From Actinomycetes bacterium (lineage in GTDB: Bacteria > Actinomycetota > Actinomycetes > Mycobacteriales > Mycobacteriaceae), in contig JAEYMI010000059.1 in the NCBI GenBank assembly GCA_023461275.1, positions 1 through 63,624 on the forward strand: a stretch of 63,624 bases of DNA, in the 5' to 3' direction. The notes under the pieces were generated by a model. The model was not told the origin of the DNA. It saw only the letters and a list, made by a program, of their open reading frames with translations, and ran no database searches. The stretch's first letter is position 1, and each line of letters opens with the position of its first letter. Position numbers and translations under genes: made by a program. This document shows, in pieces, positions 1-8,487 of this stretch.

Positions 1-69
1 CTCCCCAAATCCGCCGGCCGGCCCGCCCGAAGCCGGGCCGACCGGTGAGAGGGCAGTGCTGGGTGGAAC

Positions 70-726
70 TTACTTCTTCTTCGGCGGCTGGTTCAGCAGC
101 TGAATGAAGGGTCCGACGTTGGCAGCAACCGCACCGAGACCACCGATGGCGGTACCGGCCAGCGAGGCACCCGATCCGAGGAGCAGTGCGCCACCGACGC
201 AACCGGCGAGCGGTCCGGCGCCGAAGAGCAGTGCGGCGGGAGCCGAGACGACACCGGCAGCGACAGCGCCGAGCACGCAGCCACCGACGAGACCGGCTGC
301 GGCACCGACGAATCCACCGATGGCGGCGGTCAGGGTGATGTTGTCCTTGACGCCGGCGACGGCGGCCGACAGGTCGACGTTGCGCTTGATCGGCTGGAAG
401 CGGGCCAGCAGCGGGTTGGTGTCGAGACGCAGGGTGGCGGACTTGCCGGCAACCTGGGCGGTGACCGGGTGCGCCCAGTCATCGACGGCGACGGTCAGCG
501 GAACCGTTGCCGCGACAAGGCCCTTGGCGTCGAGCAGCTGCAGCTGGTTACCGGCCTTGGCGAATGATCCGTTGTCGGTGGAGACCGTGACGGATCCGCC
601 CTGGCGCAGCACGTTCCAGTGGGTGGGTGCAACTGCGGTTGCCGGTGCCGCGTAGGCGGTTCCGGTGGCGAGGCCCATCGATCCGATCACCATGATCGCG
701 ATCGCGAGCAACTTGTTGAGCTTCAT
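70..726 (-). CDS. Secreted hydrophobic/glycine-rich protein of unknown function
   Basis: The 218-aa product has a clear Sec signal peptide (residues 1-26, basic MKLNK start, hydrophobic core, cleavage after AYA). A polar β-type region follows (about 30-120). The C-terminal half (about 130-210) is almost entirely Gly/Ala/Val/Leu with paired cysteines and could enter or span a membrane. The tail ends in PPKKK. The protein is therefore exported, but I recognise no enzymatic motif. The type of secreted protein is common in Gordonia and Rhodococcus. It is monocistronic. A GC-rich hairpin at 19-40 just downstream could terminate it, although it has no T tract. Confidence 0.75.
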   Translation of the reverse strand: MKLNKLLAIAIMVIGSMGLATGTAYAAPATAVAPTHWNVLRQGGSVTVSTDNGSFAKAGNQLQLLDAKGLVAATVPLTVAVDDWAHPVTAQVAGKSATLRLDTNPLLARFQPIKRNVDLSAAVAGVKDNITLTAAIGGFVGAAAGLVGGCVLGAVAAGVVSAPAALLFGAGPLAGCVGGALLLGSGASLAGTAIGGLGAVAANVGPFIQLLNQPPKKK

Positions 727-982
727 GTATGTGTAATCCCCTCGGACTCCCAGATCATCTGGGCTGAATGTGATCCGGGATCAACGTAAGAAGGTCACGC
801 GTGCATAACGACAACTCTTGTTGGCTGAATCATGCACGGGAGGTGAACAAACGACGCCATCCGACAAATCGGACCACCGACCACCTGCGCGTTCACCTCT
901 GATCACGTATTCGTAGTTCAGGATTCGATATCCGTTGTGCGCGTTGTCACCCCGACAACACCGCGCAGCTCACCGCGCAGCG

Positions 983-2395
983 CTATGCACGGTCCGGTGT
1001 GGTTGTGACGGAGAGTCCTTCTTCCTCGGGCAGGATCACGGTCTTTCCGGAGACCGGGTCGACCTCGTCCAGCGGAGGCACCGGAACACCGTCGAGGACG
1101 AGCTTCATACGTTCTGAGTCCAGCTCGCCCTCCCAGTTGGCCACGACGAACGTCGCCACACAGTTGCCGAGCAGGTTGACCGACACCCGCATGGAATCCA
1201 TGATGCGGTCGGCGCCGAGAAGAAGTGCCACCGCAGCCACTGGAATGCTGCCGTGCCCGATGGCCGACACCGTCGCCGACAGCGCCAGGAACGATGACCC
1301 GGGCACGCCGGCCATACCTTTCGACGTCAGCATCAGGACCAAGACGGCAGTGATCTGTTCACCGAAGCTCAGGTCGACGCCCATCGCCTGCGCAAGGAAC
1401 AGCACACAGATCGAGAGATAGAGGGTCGCACCGTCGAGGTTGAATGAATAGCCGGTCGGCACAACGAGACCCGTGGTTGTGCGGGAACAACCGGCGTGGG
1501 TCAGCTTGGTCATGATCCGCGGCAGCACCACCTCCGTCGATGCGGTGCCCAAAGCGATGAAGAGCTCGTCTTTGATGTACCGCACGAACTTCCACAGGTT
1601 GACCCCGGCAAAGATCCGGGCGATCGCGGCGAGAACCAGGATGAACAGTGCGGCCGCGACATAGCAGCAGGCAATCAGCTTTCCGTAACTCGCGAGCGAC
1701 GAGAGCCCGTACTGGCCGACGATGTAGGCCATCGCGCCGAAGGCTCCGATCGGTGCGGCCTTCATGATCCAGCCGATGATGGTGAAGAACACATGGCTGG
1801 TCTGATCGACCAGCGAAACCACCACGGGTACAGAGCTACCCAGCTTCGACAGGGCGAGACCAAAGAACACCGCGAAGAACAGGACCTGCAGGAGCGCATT
1901 CTCCGCGAACGCCGAAATAACCGAAGCGGGAATGATGTTCAGCAGAAACTCGACGGTGTGGGGAAGTTCTCCGTTGCTGGTCTTCTTGGCTATCGCATCG
2001 GCGCCCGTCGCCAACGTCTCCGGGTCGACGCTGAATCCGGCTCCGGGTTTGACGATGTTGCCAATCGCCAACCCGAACAACAGCGCGAAAGTGGTGACGA
2101 CCTCGAAGTAGATCAACGCCTTGACGCCGATGCGCCCCACCGACTTCAGATCGCCGACGTGCGCGATGCCGAGCACCACCGTGCAGAAGATGATCGGGGC
2201 GATCAGCATCTTGATCAACTTGATGAAGCCATCGGCCAGTGGTTTCAGATCCGTCCCGAAGTCCGGGAAGATCGCGCCGATCGCAATCCCGGCGAGAATC
2301 GCCACCAAAAGCCAGGTGAACAATGAGGTGTACCAGCGTGACTTCTCCGGCTGCTGCTCCGCCGACTCCCCTACCACCGCGATGTCAGATGTCAT
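983..2395 (-). CDS. dctA: C4-dicarboxylate/cation symporter, DctA (DAACS) family
   Basis: The product imports C4-dicarboxylates (or glutamate/aspartate) with H+ or Na+. The 470-aa sequence has the family's hydrophobic profile. It also has the signature re-entrant serine motif GTASTEVVLPRIM and the substrate/cation motif PTGYSFNLDGATLYLSI, followed by the TSKGMAGVPGSSF loop. The reading frame stays open to 2638, but the extra 81 residues are Cys/Arg-rich, are not family-like and overlap the divergent gene's leader. The ATG at 2395 (MTSDIAVV) gives the usual length. The C-terminal tail is acidic and cytoplasmic. It stands alone. Glutamate rather than dicarboxylate as substrate cannot be excluded. 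Confidence 0.9.
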   Translation of the reverse strand: MTSDIAVVGESAEQQPEKSRWYTSLFTWLLVAILAGIAIGAIFPDFGTDLKPLADGFIKLIKMLIAPIIFCTVVLGIAHVGDLKSVGRIGVKALIYFEVVTTFALLFGLAIGNIVKPGAGFSVDPETLATGADAIAKKTSNGELPHTVEFLLNIIPASVISAFAENALLQVLFFAVFFGLALSKLGSSVPVVVSLVDQTSHVFFTIIGWIMKAAPIGAFGAMAYIVGQYGLSSLASYGKLIACCYVAAALFILVLAAIARIFAGVNLWKFVRYIKDELFIALGTASTEVVLPRIMTKLTHAGCSRTTTGLVVPTGYSFNLDGATLYLSICVLFLAQAMGVDLSFGEQITAVLVLMLTSKGMAGVPGSSFLALSATVSAIGHGSIPVAAVALLLGADRIMDSMRVSVNLLGNCVATFVVANWEGELDSERMKLVLDGVPVPPLDEVDPVSGKTVILPEEEGLSVTTTPDRA

Positions 2396-2567
2396 CGCAC
2401 AATGGTTCAGGCACGTTGTTTCGTCGTCATTAGAGCACTTTGGCTCCAACGTAAAGCCACTGGCGGAAGCGGTGTGTCTGGCGCAACCGCCCCGCCGTCG
2501 GTCGCCGGAGATGTTTGACTGAGCGTGCTCGACGTTACCCTCCCCCAGCGTCGTGCAGAAAGTAGTC

Positions 2568-3695
2568 ATGAGCCCTGTGCCGCAACCGCCGTCGGCTGCC
2601 GTTCCGCCCGACAACCCCCACACCGACACCGCAATCACCGACGGTCGGTCGCCGTCGTCGCTGCGTCGACTCGGTCAGGCCAGTTGGTCGATCGTCGGGG
2701 TCGTTGCAGTCGTCATCATCGTCGGACTCGCATTGAGTGCGATCAGCGGAATCCTGATCCCGCTGGTGATCGCGGTCATCATCGGGCTGGTGCTCGAGCC
2801 GCTCGTCGACACGCTCGAACGGCTCGGTGTACCGCACACGCTGGCCGCGGTGTTGACGTTGTTGCTGGCGCTGGTGGTCGCCGCGATCACCATTGCCGTG
2901 GTCGTCGCAGGCTTCATCGACCAGTGGCCGGAGATCTATCGGCAGCTGATCGCCGGGTGGAACTCCTTCGTCGGATGGGCCGAGGGGCTCGACATCGACG
3001 CCGATCTGCTCGCGCATGCGCGCACCGGATTCGAAGCGCATGCCGCGCAGATGAGCCAGGGTGCACTGGGGGCTGTGACCAGCACTTTCTATGGCGTGCT
3101 CTCTCTGGTGATGGGCTCGTTCTTCGCGTTGTTCTTCCTGTTCTTCGTACTGCGCGACGCACATCGATTCCCGGCATGGGTGGCGCGCCGCACCCGACTG
3201 GATCAGTCGGAGATCGAGACCGTGGTCGGGCTGTCACGGGATTCGATTCGCGGCTACTTCCGCGGCACCGCGATCACCGCAGTCCTCACCGCACCGATCT
3301 TCATGATTCCGCTGTTGATTCTCGGTGTGCCGCTGGCCATTCCGATTCTGGTGCTCTACTTCTTCATGTCTTTCATCCCGTACCTCGGGGCCTGGCTGAC
3401 CGGGGCGTTCGTCATCCTCATCGCCTTCGGGTCCGGTGGGCCGACGGCTGCGCTGATCATGGCCATCACGTTCATCATCTCCAACGGCACCATCCAAAGT
3501 GCGGTCAGCTCTTGGGCTCTGGGCTCGTCGCTGGAACTTCATCCGGTCGCGGTGCTGCTGGCCACGATCATCGGCGGCACCATCGCGGGACTGATCGGCA
3601 TGGTGTTGGGACCGCCGATGCTTGCGGTGGTGGTCAAGTCGGTGTCGGCGATCAGGGCGATGCGCGCGGCACCCGCCCCGCCGCAGATCGAGTAG
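2568..3695 (+). CDS. AI-2E family transporter (PerM/TqsA-type membrane protein)
   Basis: A polytopic membrane protein of about 375 aa in the AI-2E exporter-like family (PF01594). Features include an N-terminal hydrophobic hairpin (GILIPLVIAVIIGLVLEPLVD), a central amphipathic extracellular region, the family's IRGYFRGTAITAVLTAPIF segment, and closing helices with LGPPMLAVVVKSV. Family members are thought to export small molecules or ions; only a few are tied to autoinducer-2. I chose the ATG at 2568, which follows GAAAG at a sensible distance, over an in-frame GTG at 2553. It is divergent from dctA with a gap of about 170 bp. Confidence 0.85.
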   Translation: MSPVPQPPSAAVPPDNPHTDTAITDGRSPSSLRRLGQASWSIVGVVAVVIIVGLALSAISGILIPLVIAVIIGLVLEPLVDTLERLGVPHTLAAVLTLLLALVVAAITIAVVVAGFIDQWPEIYRQLIAGWNSFVGWAEGLDIDADLLAHARTGFEAHAAQMSQGALGAVTSTFYGVLSLVMGSFFALFFLFFVLRDAHRFPAWVARRTRLDQSEIETVVGLSRDSIRGYFRGTAITAVLTAPIFMIPLLILGVPLAIPILVLYFFMSFIPYLGAWLTGAFVILIAFGSGGPTAALIMAITFIISNGTIQSAVSSWALGSSLELHPVAVLLATIIGGTIAGLIGMVLGPPMLAVVVKSVSAIRAMRAAPAPPQIE

Positions 3696-3736
3696 CACCC
3701 CCGAGCGCAGCGAGAGGGAGCGTATCGAAATCCCGC

Positions 3737-4321
3737 CTACGCCCTGATGCCCGCGGTGAGGATTGCGGCGAGTTCCCGGTAGGCGCTCGCGTCGTCGAGG
3801 CCGATGCTTTCCCGTACCCCGCCCTGCTGGATGCGGACCATCATCGTCGCGGTCATGTCGGCGGCGAAAGCCGCATGCACACCGCGGAATTCGCCGTCGG
3901 CGACGCCATCGGAGATCAGTTCTTGGACGCGCTTCATCGCGAGCGCGGTGTTCTGCTGGTAGATCTCCCGGGCCGGCGCGAAGCCGTCGAGGTCGGACAT
4001 GAATGCATCCGACGCCCTCGACAATGCGTCGCCGACGGCGGACAGGTAGGCGGTGATGCGGTCGCGCGCCCCCGACGTGCGTCCGACCACCGCCTCGACG
4101 TCGTCGGTGGCGCGTCGGAAGTAGTGCACCACAGCGGCCCGGACCAGTTGGTCCTTGCTGCCGGCGAGTGTGTACAGGGTGGACTTGGAGCACCGCAGCT
4201 CGGCCGCGATCTGATCGAGGGTCAACTGCCGAAACCCCTGTGTGAGGAAGAGTTCCACGAGTTGGTCGAACAGCTCGGTCCGACGCCGGGTCGCGAACTC
4301 GGTCGCGTCGTGGTCCACCAT
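3737..4321 (-). CDS. TetR/AcrR family transcriptional regulator
   Basis: A repressor of 194 aa. The N-terminal helix-turn-helix is clear: FLTQGFRQLTLDQIAAELRC, followed by SKSTLYTLAGSKDQL (about residues 20-60). The C-terminal ligand-binding half is all-helical. The frame extends upstream to 4546, but that extension covers the operator-rich divergent promoter, so the ATG at 4321 (MVDHDATEF) is preferred. It is divergent from the acyl-CoA dehydrogenase. The spacer holds four copies of AGTACT, which suggests that it represses itself and the acyl-CoA dehydrogenase/SDR pair, perhaps sensing an acyl-CoA. Confidence 0.88.
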   Translation of the reverse strand: MVDHDATEFATRRRTELFDQLVELFLTQGFRQLTLDQIAAELRCSKSTLYTLAGSKDQLVRAAVVHYFRRATDDVEAVVGRTSGARDRITAYLSAVGDALSRASDAFMSDLDGFAPAREIYQQNTALAMKRVQELISDGVADGEFRGVHAAFAADMTATMMVRIQQGGVRESIGLDDASAYRELAAILTAGIRA

Positions 4322-4331
4322 GATCGCCAAT

Positions 4332-4394
4332 AGTACTGGCGCGGGTCTTGTAGTACTGCCAGTCCGATAGTACTGTCGGACGCGGCACAGTACT
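4332..4394. promoter_or_regulatory. Four-site AGTACT operator cluster between divergent tetR and acyl-CoA dehydrogenase
   Basis: AGTACT occurs at 4332-4337, 4352-4357, 4369-4374 and 4389-4394, at intervals of 20, 17 and 20 bp. Flanking bases extend the symmetry: CAGTACTG is a perfect palindrome at 4388-4395, and CGATAGTACTGTCG (4365-4378) has one mismatch pair. The regular spacing on one helical face, directly in front of a TetR gene, is typical of cooperative dimer binding. TetR is the inferred ligand. Confidence 0.7.
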
Positions 4395-4457
4395 GTTCTG
4401 GCGTCGCGCATCGCTGCGTGCCAGGTCAGCGCGTGCCGCGACGAGAAGGAGTTCGAT

Positions 4458-5597
4458 GTGGCCGTTGACAGACTGTTGCCGACCGACGAGGCGCGAGACC
4501 TGATCCAGCTCACGCGCGATGTTGCCGACAAGGTCCTGACGCCCATCGTCGACGAGCACGAGAAGAGCGAGACCTATCCCGACGGGGTATTCGCCACGCT
4601 CGGCGAAGCCGGCCTGCTGAGCCTGCCGTATCCGGAGGAATGGGGCGGTGGTGGCCAGCCGTATGAGGTCTACCTCCAAGTACTAGAGGAGATCGCGGCC
4701 CGCTGGGCGGCAGTCGCCGTCGCGGTGAGCGTGCACAGCCTGGCATGCCACCCGCTGCTGGCCTTCGGCACCGACGAACAGAAGCAGAAGTGGCTGCCGG
4801 AGATGTTGAGCGGCAGCACCATCGGCGCCTACAGCCTGTCCGAGCCACAAGCCGGTTCCGACGCGGCGGCGCTCTCGTGTCGAGCCAAGGCCGTCGACGG
4901 CGGCTACTCCGTGACCGGCGCCAAGGCCTGGATCACCCACGGCGGCATCGCCGATTTCTACAATCTGTTCGCCCGCACCGGCGAAGGCTCCAAAGGCATT
5001 TCCTGCTTCCTCGTCCCACGCGACACCGACGGCCTGACCTTCGGTAAGCCGGAGGAGAAGATGGGCCTGCATGCCGTACCCACCACGTCGGCGCACTACG
5101 ACGGCGCGTTCATTCCAGACGAACGACGGATCGGCGCCGAAGGGCAGGGACTGCAGATCGCTTTCAGCGCTTTGGATTCCGGCCGACTCGGCATTGCCGC
5201 AGTGGCCGTCGGACTGGCGCAGGCCGCCCTCGACGAGGCGGTGGCCTACGCCGAGGAACGCAGTACCTTCGGCAAGAAAATCATCGACCACCAGGGCCTG
5301 GGCTTCCTGCTCGCCGATATGGCCGCCGCGGTCGACTCTGCGCGCGCCACCTATCTCGACGCCGCCCGCCGCCGCGACCTCGGATTGCCCTACTCCCGCA
5401 ACGCATCTGTGGCCAAGCTCGTCGCCACCGACGCTGCCATGAAGGTCACCACCGACGCCGTGCAGGTATTCGGCGGCTACGGCTACACCCGCGACTTCCG
5501 CGTCGAACGCTACATGCGCGAAGCCAAGATCACCCAGATCTTCGAGGGCACCAACCAGATTCAGCGACTGGTCATCGGTCGGTCACTGGCTCACTGA
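4458..5597 (+). CDS. Acyl-CoA dehydrogenase
   Basis: A flavoenzyme of 379 aa that oxidises acyl-CoA to trans-2-enoyl-CoA and passes electrons to ETF. It has the FAD-binding signature AYSLSEPQAGSDAAAL and the central WITHGGIADFYNLF strand. The C-terminal helical domain carries the catalytic-base motif FEGTNQIQRLVIGRSL, with the Glu in the short/medium-chain position. The start is GTG at 4458, with AAGGAG seven bases upstream; an ATG two bases earlier is out of frame. It is followed at 62 bp by an HSD10-like dehydrogenase, so the pair covers two β-oxidation-type steps, probably of a branched or aromatic-derived acyl chain. A TetR is divergent. Confidence 0.95.
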   Translation: MAVDRLLPTDEARDLIQLTRDVADKVLTPIVDEHEKSETYPDGVFATLGEAGLLSLPYPEEWGGGGQPYEVYLQVLEEIAARWAAVAVAVSVHSLACHPLLAFGTDEQKQKWLPEMLSGSTIGAYSLSEPQAGSDAAALSCRAKAVDGGYSVTGAKAWITHGGIADFYNLFARTGEGSKGISCFLVPRDTDGLTFGKPEEKMGLHAVPTTSAHYDGAFIPDERRIGAEGQGLQIAFSALDSGRLGIAAVAVGLAQAALDEAVAYAEERSTFGKKIIDHQGLGFLLADMAAAVDSARATYLDAARRRDLGLPYSRNASVAKLVATDAAMKVTTDAVQVFGGYGYTRDFRVERYMREAKITQIFEGTNQIQRLVIGRSLAH

Positions 5598-5659
5598 TCG
5601 CAATTCAGTCCCTACAACCATCCACACCCCGCCATCCCCCACTGCAGAACGGAACACAC

Positions 5660-6424
5660 ATGAAGATCGATGACAACACCGTCGCCCTGGTCACCGGCGG
5701 CCTCTCCGGCCTGGGCAACGCGACCGCGAAAGCGTTGCACGATAGTGGCGCTCGCGTCGTACTCATCGACCTTCCGTCCGACGAGGGTAAGTCCATCGCG
5801 GCCGACATCGGCCCGCGCGCGGCGTTTGCCCCCGCCGACGTCACCTCCGCCGACGATGTCGCCGAGGCGGTGCAGTACGCATCGTCGCTGGGTGACCTTC
5901 GCGTCGTGGTGAACTGCGCAGGCGTCGCCACGCCCGGCAAGGTGCTCGGTCGTAAAGGTGTTCTGCCGCTGGATGTTTTCGAACGCGTCGTACGCATCAA
6001 CCTCGTCGGCACGTTCAACGTGATCCGGCTGGCAGCCGAGGCGATCGCCGCAACCGAGCCCGTCGACGGTGAACGCGGGGTCATCGTCGACACCGCGTCG
6101 GTGGCCGCCTTCGACGGCCAGATCGGTCAGCCGGCGTATGCGGCGTCGAAGGGTGGCGTGGCCGCGATGACGCTGCCCATCGCGCGGGAACTGGCCGGTC
6201 ACCTGATCCGCGTCGTCACCGTCGCTCCCGGCATCTTTGAGACCCCGATGCTCGCCGGACTGCCCGAAGAGGCGCAAAAGTCACTGGGACAACAGGTTCC
6301 GCACCCGTCACGTCTCGGTAAGGCTACCGAGTATGCCGCGCTCGTCGAGCACATCGTCGCCAACCCGATGCTCAACGGCGAGACCATCCGCCTCGACGGT
6401 GCGATCCGGATGGCGCCGCAGTAG
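5660..6424 (+). CDS. SDR family 3-hydroxyacyl-CoA dehydrogenase (HSD17B10-like)
   Basis: A short-chain dehydrogenase of 254 aa. It has the glycine-rich NAD site TGGLSGLGNATAKAL, the NNAG-equivalent NCAG, a catalytic Ser in DTASVAAFDG and the YAASKGG Tyr-Lys pair. The segment APGIFETPMLAGLPEEAQ and the overall length match type-2 3-hydroxyacyl-CoA dehydrogenases, which make 3-ketoacyl-CoA. It lies 62 bp downstream of the acyl-CoA dehydrogenase on the same strand, supporting a shared β-oxidation role. A 70-bp palindromic repeat follows the stop codon. Confidence 0.9.
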   Translation: MKIDDNTVALVTGGLSGLGNATAKALHDSGARVVLIDLPSDEGKSIAADIGPRAAFAPADVTSADDVAEAVQYASSLGDLRVVVNCAGVATPGKVLGRKGVLPLDVFERVVRINLVGTFNVIRLAAEAIAATEPVDGERGVIVDTASVAAFDGQIGQPAYAASKGGVAAMTLPIARELAGHLIRVVTVAPGIFETPMLAGLPEEAQKSLGQQVPHPSRLGKATEYAALVEHIVANPMLNGETIRLDGAIRMAPQ

Positions 6425-6440
6425 CCCTCTCCCCCTTTCG

Positions 6441-6510
6441 GTTCTTCCGCGTCGAACTCGGCGTTCCGCGTCCTGCTACTGCCGGACGATCGAACTCGAC
6501 GCGGAAGAAC
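6441..6510. repeat. 70-bp palindromic intergenic element, copy 1
   Basis: The terminal inverted repeats are 15 bp and perfect: GTTCTTCCGCGTCGA at the left, its complement at the right. A second 70-bp copy lies at 37687-37756 in inverted orientation, with 64 of 70 positions identical by eye. Both copies sit between convergent genes just after the stop of the plus-strand gene. It could be a REP/MITE-like element and may also act as a bidirectional terminator. Confidence 0.85.
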
Positions 6511-6548
6511 CCGGGTCGTGCGGGCCAGGACCAGCCGACGAGCGATCG

Positions 6549-7370
6549 CTACCGGGTCTGGAAGTAGTCGTTGAGCGTGACCATCGTGAGCTTGCGTTCC
6601 CTGATGATCTCGGTCAGCTGCGGGTAGGTGTGCATGACCGCTGGGTGATTCAGGTGTCCGATCACCACGGCCTGCGCGCGAAAGTACCTGCGCGCGTTGT
6701 CGATTATGGCCTTCTCGCTGATGATCTGATCGTCGCCGAGGGTGCCGTACCACATTGTCGATGCCGGGTAGCCGAGGTCTGCGGCGACCTTGTCGACGAA
6801 GGCATTGCGTCGGCCGTATGGCGGTCGGTAGAACGGCGTGCCGTCGACGCCGTAGGTGTTGCGCAGGAATGCCTTGGTGCGATTGAGTTGGTCGGCAATC
6901 TCGTTGCCGGACAACGACGTCAGACGTGGATGGTTCCACGTGTGGTTGCCGAGTTGGATCTGTCCCGATTCAACCAACGGCGCCAACGTGTTTCGGTGAT
7001 CGAGCCAGCTTCGGTAGGCGCCGGTGACGAAGAAGGTGAAGCGTGCACCGGTGTCCTGCGCGAACTTGATGTAGGCGCCGACAACGTCGGTGTTCGCGCC
7101 GTCGTCGACGGTCAGCGCGAGATAGTTGCCCTTACCCGGCAGCGCGCTGATCGGTCCCGCGGGGATGGGGAACTTGTGCGGTACCAGGGGCGGGGCAAGG
7201 CCGGGAATCGGCAGGGGCGGCAACGGAGGCAACGGAGGTAGGGGCATCTCCGGTGGCAGCGGCAGACCTGGAAGCACATTGGGCTGCGCCGATGCCGCCG
7301 AGTCGGGCAAACCCGACACCGCGACCGCCACCCCGGCCGCCAGGGCGGTCAGGAAGCGGCGTCTATCCAC
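6549..7370 (-). CDS. Secreted polysaccharide deacetylase (NodB domain)
   Basis: A 273-aa exported enzyme predicted to remove N-acetyl groups from peptidoglycan or another cell-wall glycan. The N-terminus has a twin-arginine-like signal (MDRRRFLTALAAG, cleavage near SAASA). A Pro/Leu-rich linker of PLPPLPP repeats (about 35-70) follows. The NodB motifs are present: TVDDG (motif 1 Asp pair), GNHTWNHPRL (metal-binding His pair) and YRPPYGRRN (motif 3). Zinc ligands therefore appear intact. It stands alone, convergent with the upstream SDR. Confidence 0.88.
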   Translation of the reverse strand: MDRRRFLTALAAGVAVAVSGLPDSAASAQPNVLPGLPLPPEMPLPPLPPLPPLPIPGLAPPLVPHKFPIPAGPISALPGKGNYLALTVDDGANTDVVGAYIKFAQDTGARFTFFVTGAYRSWLDHRNTLAPLVESGQIQLGNHTWNHPRLTSLSGNEIADQLNRTKAFLRNTYGVDGTPFYRPPYGRRNAFVDKVAADLGYPASTMWYGTLGDDQIISEKAIIDNARRYFRAQAVVIGHLNHPAVMHTYPQLTEIIRERKLTMVTLNDYFQTR

Positions 7371-7506
7371 GCCCGAAGTGTACTTCAGCCCCTTTGGTCA
7401 CACCAGTCACAGTCTGGTTGCTGTCCGGGAGACTCCCGTCGTCGGCACACGGACGAATCGAATGCCGACGACGGGAACTGCAACCGCGATGTTCCAGGCC
7501 AGAGGC

Positions 7507-8487
7507 TCAGACGTCGAAACTGGCGGTGGTCTTGCCAGTCACGTTCATTCCGGCGGTGATGGTTTCGTACCGCGATCCGACGCCGGCGCGAACACACGTG
7601 GGAAGCGCCTCGATCGGCACGTCGTAGTTCGGCTGACAGAAGAACGGCAACGAGATCCGTCGAGACTCTGGTCCGCTGATCGTCGGTAGCTGTACTCGAT
7701 GGAGCGTCGATATCCAGCGATCGTTGGTCCAGCGTGCCATCAAGTCGCCGATGTTCACCACGAAAGAACCCTGGATCGGCTGCACCGGAATCCACACGTC
7801 GTCGAGGCAGACTTCCAGGCCGCCAACCTCATCCGGTTGGTAGAGCAACGTGAGACTGCCGTAGTCGGTGTGTGCGCCAACACGCAGCTGGCCAGGCTCC
7901 GCGGGCTCGGTGAGCGGTGGGTAGTGGTTCGCGAACAGATTGCTGACCGGCCGATCGACCATCGAATCGAAGTAGTGTTCATCCAGCCCCAATCCGAGAG
8001 CGAACAGCTGCATGACCTCGAATGCAAGCTGTTGCATCTCTCGGTAGTACTGCACCCAGGTCGCCCTGAACCCTGATGGTGAAGCGGGCCAGAGGTTTTC
8101 GCTGAAGTGGCCATAGCGCTGTCCGTCAGCGAACCACGGATCTCCGGTGGGCACATTGGGCAGTCCGATGGAGAAGAACTCGACGAGATCGGCGGGCGTT
8201 TGATCGCCCCGCGTTCTCGCCAGCGCTCGCATCTTGGGAGGAATGTAGCCGCGGCTGGTGTGCTTGCTGCCCAGCACGGACAGTTTGTCATCCATGGGGA
8301 GATCAAAGAACGCAGCAGTGACTGCGTACATACGATCCAGCAGGTCAGCGGACACACCGTGATTGACCAGCGACAGGAACCCGACGTGCTGATTGGCTTC
8401 GTCGATTTCTGCTGCCACCAAACGCTTTTCATGCTCACTGGACCTCGCACGAGCGAGGTCGACGATCGGGACGGATGTGGTTGTCAT
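7507..8487 (-). CDS. 2-oxoglutarate/Fe(II)-dependent oxygenase (isopenicillin N synthase-like)
   Basis: A 326-aa non-haem iron oxygenase. The DIOX_N domain (NHGVSADLLDRMYAV, FFDLPMDDK) is followed by the catalytic jelly roll with the iron triad HTD (in VGAHTDYGSLTLL) and a distal His in STLHRVQLP. The 2OG-binding Arg-x-Ser is in RRISLPFF. The start is ATG 8487, preceded by GAAAGAAG; the ten-residue upstream extension lies inside the racemase gene. The start overlaps the racemase stop by four bases (ATGA), so the two are translationally coupled. Substrate unknown; context suggests a nucleobase- or hydantoin-like compound brought in by the NCS1 permease. Confidence 0.88.
   Translation of the reverse strand: MTTTSVPIVDLARARSSEHEKRLVAAEIDEANQHVGFLSLVNHGVSADLLDRMYAVTAAFFDLPMDDKLSVLGSKHTSRGYIPPKMRALARTRGDQTPADLVEFFSIGLPNVPTGDPWFADGQRYGHFSENLWPASPSGFRATWVQYYREMQQLAFEVMQLFALGLGLDEHYFDSMVDRPVSNLFANHYPPLTEPAEPGQLRVGAHTDYGSLTLLYQPDEVGGLEVCLDDVWIPVQPIQGSFVVNIGDLMARWTNDRWISTLHRVQLPTISGPESRRISLPFFCQPNYDVPIEALPTCVRAGVGSRYETITAGMNVTGKTTASFDV

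Noticed and set aside
2396..2638. 81-residue N-terminal extension of the DctA-type protein
   Set aside because: Cys/Arg-rich, not family-like and overlapping the divergent gene's leader; the ATG at 2395 gives the normal length.
3234..4679. Long minus-strand frame of 481 codons overlapping the AI-2E transporter, tetR and the acyl-CoA dehydrogenase start
   Set aside because: Arg/His/Gln-rich translation with no domain, antisense to a well-supported gene; typical shadow frame in GC-rich DNA.
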